DNA of 64,000 bases from Mucilaginibacter ginsenosidivorax (GTDB lineage Bacteria > Bacteroidota > Bacteroidia > Sphingobacteriales > Sphingobacteriaceae): NCBI RefSeq assembly GCF_007971525.1, contig NZ_CP042437.1, positions 5,146,001 through 5,210,000 of the forward strand, written 5' to 3'. The notes below the pieces were generated by a model. That model ran no database searches. It saw only the letters and a program-made list of their open reading frames with translations, and had not been told where the DNA came from. A program made the translations under genes and the position numbers. Below, in pieces: positions 1 to 9,072 of the stretch (the first letter of the stretch is position 1; each line of letters opens with the position of its first letter).

Positions 1-2772
1 CTGCTCTATCAGGATGCCGACCTCACGTTGGGCTCGCTGGCTAAAAAAGTTGATTTGCACCCTCATGAATTATCCCGGATAATTAATACAGTGCTCAAAA
101 AAAACTTTAATGATTTTATCAATGAGTACCGCATCAGGGAGGTGACCCGCAAAATGCAGGAGCCGGCTTATGATCGTTTAACCCTGTTGGGCATTGCCCT
201 TGATGCAGGGTTCAGTTCCAAATCAACCTTTAACAGAACTTTCAGGCAAATGACGGGCATGAGCCCCGCCGAGTATAAGAACCAGCTAAAAAAAGAGCGC
301 CCAAATTATCATTTGAGACCTTACTACCGCCGTGCCGCTGTAATTTCGGATCATGAAGCCATGCCTATGTGGTCGTCTGATAAATTAAACCGAAGTTATA
401 TGTTTAAAAACTATTTGAAAATTGCCTGGCGCACTATGCTGCACAACAAAGTTTACAGCGCGCTTAATATTGTTGGCCTTGCTACCGGCATGGCCGTTGC
501 CTTGCTTATTGGCTTGTGGATATATAGCCAGTATGATTATGACCGGTTTTTGCCGGGCTACAACCAATTGTACCTGGTAAAACTGAATTTTAATTATAAC
601 GGTGCAATACAAACACAAACCGGCTCGTCATTACCCCTGGTCGAAGAATTTCGCAAGAGCTACCCGGAAGTAAAATACGCATCCGAAACCGACTGGGGAT
701 CGCAGCATAGCCTGGTTGTTGACGATAAAAAGCTTAATCCGCAGGGATTAACGGTAGGCGAGGATTTTTTGAAGATGTTCCCTTATCCATTAGTCCGGGG
801 AAATGTTAATACTGTTTTTAAGGAGCCGAGTTCTATCATTTTAACCGAATCAGTTGCAAAGGCGCTGTTCGGTAACCAGGATGCTGTTGGTAAACTTATC
901 CGGATTGATAATAAAAATAATGTTGTAGTTACAGGTGTAATGAAAGATGTAACAGCTAATTCAACTTTACAGTTCAGCTATCTTTTGCCATACAGCTACC
1001 TTGAGCAAACCTATCCCGATACTAAAAAGGAGCGCACAAATTGGAGAAACCATTCGTATCCCGAATATGTGGAACTACAACCGGGTACAAATGCTGATGC
1101 TTTTGAAAGTAAAATAAAAAATATCATTGCAAAACATGATCCAGGCAGCAAGATTGAAGTGGTTTTGCAGCCTGCAAAAAACTGGCGTTTGCTTACGGAA
1201 TTTAAAAATGGCAAGGCAACGGACGGTTTTATCCAGTATGTGCGCATTTTCGGTATAATCGGCATACTGGTATTGGTGATCGCGTGCATCAACTTTGTTA
1301 ATTTATCGACCGCGCGGGCCGAAAAGCGCGCACGCGAAGTTGGTGTGCGCAAATCAATCGGCTCAACACGCAAAGACCTCATTATTCAGTTTTTGAGCGA
1401 ATCGTTGTTACTTACTTTTGTAGCTTTTGTGGTATCCATACTGATAGTTCAGTTGGCGCTGCCATATTTCAATAGCACTACGTATAGCAAAATCAGCGTG
1501 CCTTATACCAATTGGTTATTTTGGTGTGTGATGATGGGCTACGTGCTCGTCACCGGGTTATTGGCCGGGAGCCGGCCGGCATTTTATCTGTCTTCTTTTA
1601 ATCCTGCAAAAGTATTAAAGGGCGCCATTCAGTTAGGCAAAGGCGCAGCGCTTCCGCGAAAAATATTGGTTGCAGTGCAATTCACTTGTTCAATTGCCCT
1701 TATTATCAGCACACTAATTATTTATCAGCAAATAAAATATGCTAAGGATAGGCCCAAGGGATATAATGCTTATGGCCTGGTAATGAACAATAATAGCGAC
1801 GACCTCCGAAAAAATTATACAGCGCTAAAAAATGATCTTTTACAAAGCGGCCAGGTGGTAAGCGTTACCACCGCAGGAAGCGGGATGTTATCTTACCCCG
1901 CTTCGTTCACTATTTTGAACTGGCCAGGTAAAAGACAGGAAGAATCACTTGAGATGAATGTTAATGCCATTTCGCAGGATTATTTTAAAACGGTTGGAAT
2001 GGAGTTGAAATACGGCAACGATTTTGAAGGCAACACCAGCGCAGACACATTAAACATTGTTTTGAACGAAGCCGCCGCCCAAAGGCTGCGGTTAAAGGAT
2101 CCGTTAAACCAGCTAATTACGTTTGAATATTCTAAAAACCCCATGCGGGTTATTGGTGTAGTGGAAAACGCTGTTGTCGGGTCGCCGTTTTATGCAGCCA
2201 GACCGGCTATTTATGTTTATAACCCGGGCTGGGCGGGCAGTATTATGTACCGGTTGAAGCCAAACGTACCTATACAGCCGGCCATTGCAAAAATAGCCAC
2301 GATATTTAACAAGTATAACCCATCATTCCCGTACGATTACCGCTTTGCCGACGAGGCCTTTAATATGACATTTAATGTAGAAGTACTGGTAGGTACACTG
2401 GCCGGTATTTTTGCAGGCCTGGCTATTTTTATTTCATGCCTTGGTTTGTTTGGCCTTGCAGCCTACGTAGCCGAACAGCGAAAAAAAGAAATAGGCATCA
2501 GGAAAGTATTGGGTGCATCGGTGTCGCAGGTATGGCTCCTGTTATCGGGCGATTTTATATTGCTTGTAGTTGTTAGTTGTGTAATTGCATCGCCTGTGGC
2601 CTTTTATTTTTTACATAGCTGGTTGCAAAAGTTTGATTACCGCATTGTTATTGGCCCGGCAGCCTTCCTGCTTTCGGCGGCGGCGGCCATTATAATAACC
2701 ATATTTACAGTAAGCTATCAGGCTATCAGCAGTGCTTTGGCCAACCCGGTAAAAAGCCTGAGGAGCGAATGA
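1..2772 (+). CDS. AraC-type DNA-binding domain fused to FtsX/MacB-like ABC permease (5' truncated)
   Basis: The frame is open from base 1, so the true start lies upstream of the window. Residues about 1-100 are an AraC-type helix-turn-helix pair of the kind found in Bacteroidota sensor-regulators (ends in MSPAEYK). At base 400 a segment begins that looks like the usual start of a Sphingobacteriaceae MacB/FtsX permease (MFKNYLKIAWR), with a first membrane helix near residues 147-168. An FtsX domain spans about 415-540 and a second about 797-897, each with the ERA/EQRKKEIGIRK-type cytoplasmic signature and separated by periplasmic MacB_PCD-like sequence. Two FtsX domains without an ATPase is the normal Bacteroidota layout; the ATPase partner is not in the window. 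The DNA-binding fusion is unusual. The protein is either a membrane-tethered regulator-permease, or base 400 is a second, internal start. A strong terminator follows. Confidence 0.88.
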   Translation: MLYQDADLTLGSLAKKVDLHPHELSRIINTVLKKNFNDFINEYRIREVTRKMQEPAYDRLTLLGIALDAGFSSKSTFNRTFRQMTGMSPAEYKNQLKKERPNYHLRPYYRRAAVISDHEAMPMWSSDKLNRSYMFKNYLKIAWRTMLHNKVYSALNIVGLATGMAVALLIGLWIYSQYDYDRFLPGYNQLYLVKLNFNYNGAIQTQTGSSLPLVEEFRKSYPEVKYASETDWGSQHSLVVDDKKLNPQGLTVGEDFLKMFPYPLVRGNVNTVFKEPSSIILTESVAKALFGNQDAVGKLIRIDNKNNVVVTGVMKDVTANSTLQFSYLLPYSYLEQTYPDTKKERTNWRNHSYPEYVELQPGTNADAFESKIKNIIAKHDPGSKIEVVLQPAKNWRLLTEFKNGKATDGFIQYVRIFGIIGILVLVIACINFVNLSTARAEKRAREVGVRKSIGSTRKDLIIQFLSESLLLTFVAFVVSILIVQLALPYFNSTTYSKISVPYTNWLFWCVMMGYVLVTGLLAGSRPAFYLSSFNPAKVLKGAIQLGKGAALPRKILVAVQFTCSIALIISTLIIYQQIKYAKDRPKGYNAYGLVMNNNSDDLRKNYTALKNDLLQSGQVVSVTTAGSGMLSYPASFTILNWPGKRQEESLEMNVNAISQDYFKTVGMELKYGNDFEGNTSADTLNIVLNEAAAQRLRLKDPLNQLITFEYSKNPMRVIGVVENAVVGSPFYAARPAIYVYNPGWAGSIMYRLKPNVPIQPAIAKIATIFNKYNPSFPYDYRFADEAFNMTFNVEVLVGTLAGIFAGLAIFISCLGLFGLAAYVAEQRKKEIGIRKVLGASVSQVWLLLSGDFILLVVVSCVIASPVAFYFLHSWLQKFDYRIVIGPAAFLLSAAAAIIITIFTVSYQAISSALANPVKSLRSE

Positions 2773-2840
2773 CCTGGTAAGCTGCTAAAAGAACTTAGGT
2801 TTATAAATATGAAACCTGAGATTTAGTTGAACAAAATGTG

Positions 2841-2878
2841 GTGCATTCCGTAGTGAGATACGGAATGCACTTTTAAAA
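2841..2878 (+). terminator. Intrinsic terminator after the AraC-FtsX gene
   Basis: A perfect 12-bp stem (2841-2852 pairs with 2859-2870) encloses the 6-nt loop GTGAGA and is followed by a short T run. It sits 68 nt past the permease stop codon. The rest of the spacer up to the sigma factor (2879-3138) shows no convincing gene: the short frames in it have no coding character. Confidence 0.8.
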
Positions 2879-3138
2879 GGAAAGAATATTATTTACCATG
2901 GCTTTCGAAAAACGGGGCGCTACGGATAACGGGGGTTCAGGTGATTTTTATAAGATAATACGTCCGTTTTTAAGAAGGAATAAGCAATCTCCGGGCGGTA
3001 TGCCTGGCGTATACTTATCATGCGTATCGCAAGGGGCAGACCGTCCCGGTAGCGTGGGGTGTACGCTGCAACTGATAATTTTCTTGTTTTTATATTTATA
3101 TTCTTAAATTTCATACATTCGTTATCAACTTCTTTAAA

Positions 3139-3726
3139 ATGACCACCCTAAAGCACTTTTCGGACAGCGAATTGGTTGACTTGTTTAAGTCGGGGGATCA
3201 GGCCGCTTATGTAGAAATATACGATAGGTACACGCTCACCTTATTTAATCATGCCTATAATAAAACCAGGAACCGGGAAGAGGCCAAAGATGTTGTTCAG
3301 GAAGTTTTCACAACCTTGTGGGCCAAACGGGACCAAATTAATTTTCAATCTAATCTTTCGGGTTATTTATATACGTCATTACGTAACAACATTTTGAACA
3401 GAATTGCGCGGCAATCAATACTTGATAAATACACCACCTCTTTAATACAGTTTATTCAAACCGAAACCAGTCAGATTATCACAGATCACCTGATCCGTGA
3501 ACACGAACTTGCGGCGCTTATAGAAAAAGAGATTGCCGCTCTTCCGTCAAAAATGCGCCAGGTATTTGAACTTAGCCGCAAACAGCATCTCTCCCATAAA
3601 GAAATTGCAGCGCAACTGGATATTTCCGAGCAAACAGTAAGTAAACATGTTACTAACGCCTTAAAAATATTAAGGGTTCGCCTCGGTTTTTTTATCTATC
3701 TATTAATGCTTTTTCATCTCCTATAA
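3139..3726 (+). CDS. ECF RNA polymerase sigma factor (Bacteroidota sigma-70 family 1)
   Basis: A 195-residue sigma factor. Region 2 covers about residues 10-78 (core-binding and -10 recognition, with DVVQEVFTTLW). Region 4 covers about 130-180, with a clear helix-turn-helix (HKEIAAQLDISEQTVSKHV). Length and motifs fit the Bacteroidota ECF sigma factors that pair with FecR proteins. It is followed 196 nt later by fecR and then by susC/susD genes, the usual order of a cell-surface signalling locus, so it most likely directs transcription of the downstream outer-membrane transporter pair. The C-terminus is unusually hydrophobic (FFIYLLMLFHLL), which may be a late membrane-contacting tail. Confidence 0.95.
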   Translation: MTTLKHFSDSELVDLFKSGDQAAYVEIYDRYTLTLFNHAYNKTRNREEAKDVVQEVFTTLWAKRDQINFQSNLSGYLYTSLRNNILNRIARQSILDKYTTSLIQFIQTETSQIITDHLIREHELAALIEKEIAALPSKMRQVFELSRKQHLSHKEIAAQLDISEQTVSKHVTNALKILRVRLGFFIYLLMLFHLL

Positions 3727-3922
3727 AATATTTTATTTTTATTTACCTGTACGGTACGCGTTGTTTGTCTTACTAATATTAAGCCAATGGTACTAAGTCG
3801 TTAAGTTAATAGCATGAAGTCATAAGTCTAAAGTTGTTTTTGGGGCTTGGAACTTAAAACTAAAGACTATCCGTCAATTTATTGTTGACATGACACTAAA
3901 ATAAAGGGAAATAAATAGTAGT

Positions 3923-5080
3923 ATGAACGATCAGGAGCTCAGGGATCTATTACATAAATACGGGAACAATACGGCCACTGAAGATGAGAAATCGCTGCTT
4001 GAAAGCTGGTATTTACATCATCAGGAATCGGAATTGCCCGATTATACACTTGACGAGCGCCTTCAGGATGCTGCAGCCGTTCGTGAAAATCTGAAACGTC
4101 AATTCGGGATAGGCAGGTTAATATCACTTCCGCTGCGGATAAGCGCGGCTGCATGTGTTTTAATATTATTAAGCCTGGGTGGTTTTTATTTTCTCAGAAA
4201 AAATGTTGCTAAAAGTCAACTTAGTGCAGCTATACACCACGATATTCCGCCGGGGCAAAATAAGGCCGTGCTGGCCCTTGCCAACGGGCAAAAAATTTAC
4301 ATAACCGGTATAAAAAAAGGAGTTATTTACCGGCAAGGTGCCTTACAGGTAACCCGTAACCAAAACGGGGTTCTTGCCTACACCATAAACAAAAGCTTGA
4401 TTGAACCCGGGAATGCCGATAACCAGGGCCCGGCAAAATACAACACGCTTTCTACGCCGCGGAGCGGCCAGTCGTCCATTACTTTAGCCGACGGAACAGT
4501 AGCATACCTTGATGCTCAATCATCTGTAAGGTTTCCGGTTGATTTTTCTAAATCTAAAGAAAGGCGGGTTGAAGTAACCGGGCAGGTGTACTTTGATGTA
4601 AGGCACAATGCCTCAAAACCTTTTAGGGTAGATGTAAAAGGTCAAACCATTGAAGATATTGGTACCGTATTTAACATCAACGCTTACGATGATGAGCCGG
4701 CTATAAAAACTACATTGATTAGCGGCAGTATAAAAATAACAAGAGGAAACTCAACCGCTACATTACGGCCGGGTCAGCAAGCTATAACTGCTCCTGATAA
4801 AGCCAATATCCGGATAAAAGAAACAGATACCGAAGAAGTTACCGCCTGGAAAAATGGCTACTTCCTTTTTAATAACGAGAAACTGGAAAGCATAATGCGG
4901 AAGATTTCACGGTGGTATGATGTTGAAATTGTTTACCCGCAAGATCAGAATACCAATGTTGAATACTGGGGCAGCATCACCAGGTACGACAATGTATCTA
5001 AGGTTTTAAAGATGCTGGAAATAACCGGCGATGTAAAATTCAGGATTGAAGGAAAGAAGATTTTTATAGAGAAAAAATAA
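3923..5080 (+). CDS. FecR-family anti-sigma factor
   Basis: A 385-residue single-pass inner-membrane protein. A cytoplasmic N-terminal segment (about 1-70) would hold the sigma factor, and one membrane helix lies near 73-92. The periplasmic FecR domain runs about 170-270 (LADGTVAYLDAQSSVRFP and the conserved G-VYFDV stretch), followed by a DUF4974-type C-terminal domain at about 310-383 that is expected to contact the STN domain of the transporter. The family relays ligand occupancy of a SusC/FecA-like receptor to the sigma factor. The gene order sigma, fecR, susC with an STN domain supports that role here. Confidence 0.95.
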   Translation: MNDQELRDLLHKYGNNTATEDEKSLLESWYLHHQESELPDYTLDERLQDAAAVRENLKRQFGIGRLISLPLRISAAACVLILLSLGGFYFLRKNVAKSQLSAAIHHDIPPGQNKAVLALANGQKIYITGIKKGVIYRQGALQVTRNQNGVLAYTINKSLIEPGNADNQGPAKYNTLSTPRSGQSSITLADGTVAYLDAQSSVRFPVDFSKSKERRVEVTGQVYFDVRHNASKPFRVDVKGQTIEDIGTVFNINAYDDEPAIKTTLISGSIKITRGNSTATLRPGQQAITAPDKANIRIKETDTEEVTAWKNGYFLFNNEKLESIMRKISRWYDVEIVYPQDQNTNVEYWGSITRYDNVSKVLKMLEITGDVKFRIEGKKIFIEKK

Positions 5081-5171
5081 CTGACTTGATTATTAACTAA
5101 TTATAAATTAAACCCGCAGGAATATGAAGAAACAATAACTATAAACTCCAGAAAAGTGAAAAGGAAAAAAT

Positions 5172-5235
5172 AGCAGAGGCATTCGCTGTGCCCCTGCTTA
5201 ATAGCCTGCTCACACCGTTTGCCGGCCGGCAAACG
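5172..5235 (+). promoter_or_regulatory. Two hairpins in the fecR-susC spacer, one a perfect 20-bp palindrome
   Basis: The 200-nt spacer holds a 10-bp hairpin with one A-C mismatch (5172-5181 with 5189-5198) and, 17 nt later, the perfect palindrome CGTTTGCCGGCCGGCAAACG at 5216-5235. No T run follows either, so they do not look like simple terminators. They could be a protein-binding site, an mRNA-processing hairpin or an attenuator that sets susC expression relative to fecR. Confidence 0.5.
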
Positions 5236-5280
5236 ATAAAATTGCTTTGAACCAATATTTCACGTAAAACAGACATTCAA

Positions 5281-8200
5281 ATGTATAAAAAGTTCAACGG
5301 ATTTTTTTGTACCCGGAAGGGGTATATCCGCAAATTCCTGCTGATTATGAGACTTACCTCTATTATTTTGACGGTTACCATCTTACATGTTAGCGCATTG
5401 AGCATTGCTCAAAAAATTACCTACAAAAATAACTCCGCATCGCTTGAACAAATTTTCAAGGAGATAAGGAAGCAAACTGGCTATAATGTTCTTGTTGCAT
5501 CCAATAAAATTAAAAACATCCAGCCGCAGGCGGTAGATTTTATAAACACGCCACTGGCCGATGTTTTAGATAAAGTGCTGAATGGGCAATCGCTAACTTA
5601 CAGTATCGACGATAAAACTATATTGATCCGATACGAGCAAAAAATAAAAAAAGACGCGGCGGATGAAGCTCCGCCTATTACCGGAAAAGTAGTTGATTCA
5701 ACCGGGATGCCCCTTCCCGGCGCTTCCGTCGGCCTGAAGGGAACAACCAATGGCACGCAAACCGATGTAAATGGTAACTTTAGCTTGAACGCGTCGCCGG
5801 GCGATGTTTTAATTATAAGGTATGTTGGCTATGAAGGCAAGGAAATAAAAGTAGGCACCAGTACAAATTTGGTTATCGAACTTAAAAAAAGCGCAGGTTC
5901 GTTAAATGAAGTAGTTGTTACCGCTTTGGGTATAAAACGCGAAGCAAGGTCATTAGGCTACGCAGCGCAGACAATATCAGGTGCTGATATGAATAAAGTT
6001 AACCCGCCAAATATAGCATCCGGCTTAATGGGCAAAATAGCAGGCTTGAATATTACCCAGCCAAACGGTGTGGAAGGTTCTTCAAACCGCATCGTTATCA
6101 GGGGTAATAACAACCTGGCCGGGAATAACCAGGCGCTGATAGTGGTTGATAATGTTATTATTGATAATGAACCCGTACAGCCCAAAGGAGGAGTACAATC
6201 TTTCAATGATGCCTTATCACTAAGTAATGGCGGTACCGACGTTTCGCAACCGCCCGTAGATAACGGATCTTTTTTAAACAGCCTGAACCCCGACGACATC
6301 GAAAGCCTTGATGTGTTGAAAGGCCCAACCGCGGCAGCATTATATGGTGCACGCGGCGCCAATGGCGTAATACTTATCGTGACTAAAAAAGGCAACAAAA
6401 AGAAAGGTTTTGGGGTTGATTATGGTTACACCTATCGTGCTAATGATCCTTACCGCTTTATAAAAACGCAAAGTGAATACGGTAACGGCATGACAGAAGA
6501 CCTTTACTCGGCAAATCCTTTCTTTTATAAAGATGCCAATGGTAAAGACAGGCAGGAACAAATAGGCGGCGACCCGTATGGCCCCCTGGGCAATATACCT
6601 GGGGCTTATGTTAGCCCTGGTGTATCCAGTGCTGCCGGCGGTCCGTTTTATAATTATATCGGTTTTCCTGGCGATGGTGCATCATGGGGGCCCAAAATGG
6701 AAGGGCAGCCGCTTGTTTGGTGGGATGGTACAACCAGGCCTTATACCGGCAATTCAAATATTTTTAAAAGCTTTTACAGAACCGGTAATACGCAAACCCA
6801 TAACATAGCCCTTTCGGGCGGTGGCGAACTCGGAACCCTGCGCGTTTCCTATACCCGCTCAACAAATGAGGCTATTACTTACAATAGTCATAACGCCACT
6901 AACACATTTAATATTGGCTCATCAATAAACATCAGCCCTAAAGTTAAGGTTGATGCTACAGCCAGTTATATTAACCTGACCAAATTTAACCCACCAAATA
7001 TATATGGTGAAAACGGCGGCGCAGGTAATATAGGCCTGGGCTATATGACTGTGTACAATTTACCTGCAGATTATAAGCCAATTGAAAGAGGGCTGACTAC
7101 CCTGCCCGACGGATCACAAAATCCGATACTAAAGCAATCGCCGTTTGAGTATGGGCAGCAATATTACTGGTGGAATACTTTTAATGATATTACAACGCTT
7201 ACACAAAACCAGTTTGTGGGCTCCATATCATTAAATGCCGAAGTTACACCCTGGTTAAAGGCAGTGGGCAACGTTGGTTTGGATTATTACACCAACGAGT
7301 ACGTAACTAAAAATTATCCTACAGATGCCGCAGGATTAGTTGGCAGCTACGGATATGACCTGGCCAAAAATGCCACCAACAACCTCGACGGTCGTTTGAT
7401 ATTTCATAAAAACAGGTTACTTCCCGATTTTAATGCAAGTCTTTCGGTAGGTGCAAGGCACTACTACCGTAACATGTATGATATTGCTCAAACTAATCCC
7501 GGGCCATTTAATTACCCGTTTTTATTTAACCTGAGCAACTACGCCGGCAATTCAGCAACGGCACTTAATGCGTCAGAAAACAGGTATGTGCAGCAAATAA
7601 ATACAGTTTATGGCTTGCTTAACCTTTCTTACAAAAATTACCTGTTTTTGGACCTGGCCGGAACAAATGACTGGTCATCTACCTTACGCCCAACAAACTG
7701 GAGTTATTTTTACCCATCGGCAAGTTTAAGCTTTGTGTTTACCGATGCGTTTGATATGAGTTCGGTAAAAAGCTGGCTTACTTACGGAAAGATACGTGTA
7801 AGCGAGGCCAAAAGTGCAAATGCCTATTTGCCTTATCAAAACGGATTTACCTACCGTCCAACTTCAGGCACGCCAGGTTTCACAACCGGGTTGAATTTGC
7901 CAGGTTCGTACCCTACCAACATCCAACCACAACGCTCCCGTTCGTTTGAAATCGGGCCCGACCTTGGTTTTTTTAATGACAGGTTGGATGTAAATTTCAC
8001 TTACTATAACACCTACTCAGACAACCAGGAAATAACCATTCCTGTAGCCGGTTCGTCAGGAGTTCCAAACGTTTTAATAAACTCGGGCGCGTTACGCAAC
8101 AGGGGTTTTGAATTAACCGTGAATGCGAAAGTGATTAAATCAAGTGATTTTTCATGGAATGTAACACTGAACGCGGCACATAATCAAAATAAAGTTGTCG

Positions 8201-9042
8201 CACTTGAGCCGGGCCTTAACTCATTGCAGTTAGGTTCGTGGTTTGGCAGCAATGGGGTTTTGATGAAAGTTGACGTAGGCCAAAATTATGGCAGCATTTA
8301 TGGCTTAGATTATAAATATACACGTGATGGCCAAAAGATTGTTAACCTGATATACGCCGATGGCACCAACACCGGCAATGGCGCCGTACTGGGCTCACAA
8401 TACGCCACATCAGACAATATGGTTAAAATAGGCGATGCTACGCCAAAACTTACAGGCGGTATTTCGCAGAGTTTCCGTTACAAAAACTTTAGCTTATACG
8501 TTTTGACAGACTTTAAAGTGGGCGGACAGATCTGGTCTGGCGACTATGCTACCTTGATGGGGCAGGGTATGGCTCCCGAAACTGTTTACGAAAGGGACGG
8601 ACACGGCTTAGCTTATACCTATCCCGATGGAACAAAGGCCAACGTTGGTGTAATTTTACCTGGCGTGGTGCAGGGCTCAACAGCGGGTACCTATACACCA
8701 AACACCAATGTGGTAAATGCATGGTGGAAATACGCGGGTAATTATCAATCATGGGATAATGATCCTATTGTACGCACCAACTCTATATTCAATGATTCAT
8801 GGGGTAAGCTGCGTGAAGTGTCAATCACTTATAACCTGCCGAAAGAATTTGTACAAAAAACAAAAATGCTCCAAACCCTGTCGGTATCGTTAATCGGCCG
8901 CGACCTGTTTTACTTGTTCAATACCTTACCCGACAGGATAAACCCTGAAAGTGTTGTAGGTACCGGAAACGTTCAGGGTATTCAGTTTGGTGGCTTACCT
9001 GGCGTACGCTCCTACGGTTTTTCGGTAAAAGCGGGATTTTAA
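5281..9042 (+). CDS. SusC/RagA-type TonB-dependent outer membrane transporter with STN signalling domain
   Basis: A 1253-residue protein. The N-terminus has an extended signal-type segment (hydrophobic run about 20-43 ending SIAQ). A secretin/TonB N-terminal (STN) domain follows at about 46-118, then a carboxypeptidase-regulatory-like domain at about 133-208 (GKVVDSTGMPLPGASV), the plug (about 215-368, with the LKGPTAAALYGARGANGVI motif) and a C-terminal beta-barrel ending in phenylalanine (VKAGF). The STN domain is the part that talks to FecR, so this receptor should both import its substrate and report it to the upstream sigma/anti-sigma pair. The partner susD-like gene starts 30 nt downstream. 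No degradative enzyme lies in the locus, so the substrate cannot be inferred. Confidence 0.96.
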   Translation: MYKKFNGFFCTRKGYIRKFLLIMRLTSIILTVTILHVSALSIAQKITYKNNSASLEQIFKEIRKQTGYNVLVASNKIKNIQPQAVDFINTPLADVLDKVLNGQSLTYSIDDKTILIRYEQKIKKDAADEAPPITGKVVDSTGMPLPGASVGLKGTTNGTQTDVNGNFSLNASPGDVLIIRYVGYEGKEIKVGTSTNLVIELKKSAGSLNEVVVTALGIKREARSLGYAAQTISGADMNKVNPPNIASGLMGKIAGLNITQPNGVEGSSNRIVIRGNNNLAGNNQALIVVDNVIIDNEPVQPKGGVQSFNDALSLSNGGTDVSQPPVDNGSFLNSLNPDDIESLDVLKGPTAAALYGARGANGVILIVTKKGNKKKGFGVDYGYTYRANDPYRFIKTQSEYGNGMTEDLYSANPFFYKDANGKDRQEQIGGDPYGPLGNIPGAYVSPGVSSAAGGPFYNYIGFPGDGASWGPKMEGQPLVWWDGTTRPYTGNSNIFKSFYRTGNTQTHNIALSGGGELGTLRVSYTRSTNEAITYNSHNATNTFNIGSSINISPKVKVDATASYINLTKFNPPNIYGENGGAGNIGLGYMTVYNLPADYKPIERGLTTLPDGSQNPILKQSPFEYGQQYYWWNTFNDITTLTQNQFVGSISLNAEVTPWLKAVGNVGLDYYTNEYVTKNYPTDAAGLVGSYGYDLAKNATNNLDGRLIFHKNRLLPDFNASLSVGARHYYRNMYDIAQTNPGPFNYPFLFNLSNYAGNSATALNASENRYVQQINTVYGLLNLSYKNYLFLDLAGTNDWSSTLRPTNWSYFYPSASLSFVFTDAFDMSSVKSWLTYGKIRVSEAKSANAYLPYQNGFTYRPTSGTPGFTTGLNLPGSYPTNIQPQRSRSFEIGPDLGFFNDRLDVNFTYYNTYSDNQEITIPVAGSSGVPNVLINSGALRNRGFELTVNAKVIKSSDFSWNVTLNAAHNQNKVVALEPGLNSLQLGSWFGSNGVLMKVDVGQNYGSIYGLDYKYTRDGQKIVNLIYADGTNTGNGAVLGSQYATSDNMVKIGDATPKLTGGISQSFRYKNFSLYVLTDFKVGGQIWSGDYATLMGQGMAPETVYERDGHGLAYTYPDGTKANVGVILPGVVQGSTAGTYTPNTNVVNAWWKYAGNYQSWDNDPIVRTNSIFNDSWGKLREVSITYNLPKEFVQKTKMLQTLSVSLIGRDLFYLFNTLPDRINPESVVGTGNVQGIQFGGLPGVRSYGFSVKAGF

Positions 9043-9072
9043 TAGGATTGTTAAAAATTAAGAACGAAACTT

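Noticed and set aside
2898..3107. Short plus-strand frame before the sigma factor
   Set aside because: No coding character, no family resemblance, and it lies in a spacer after a terminator.
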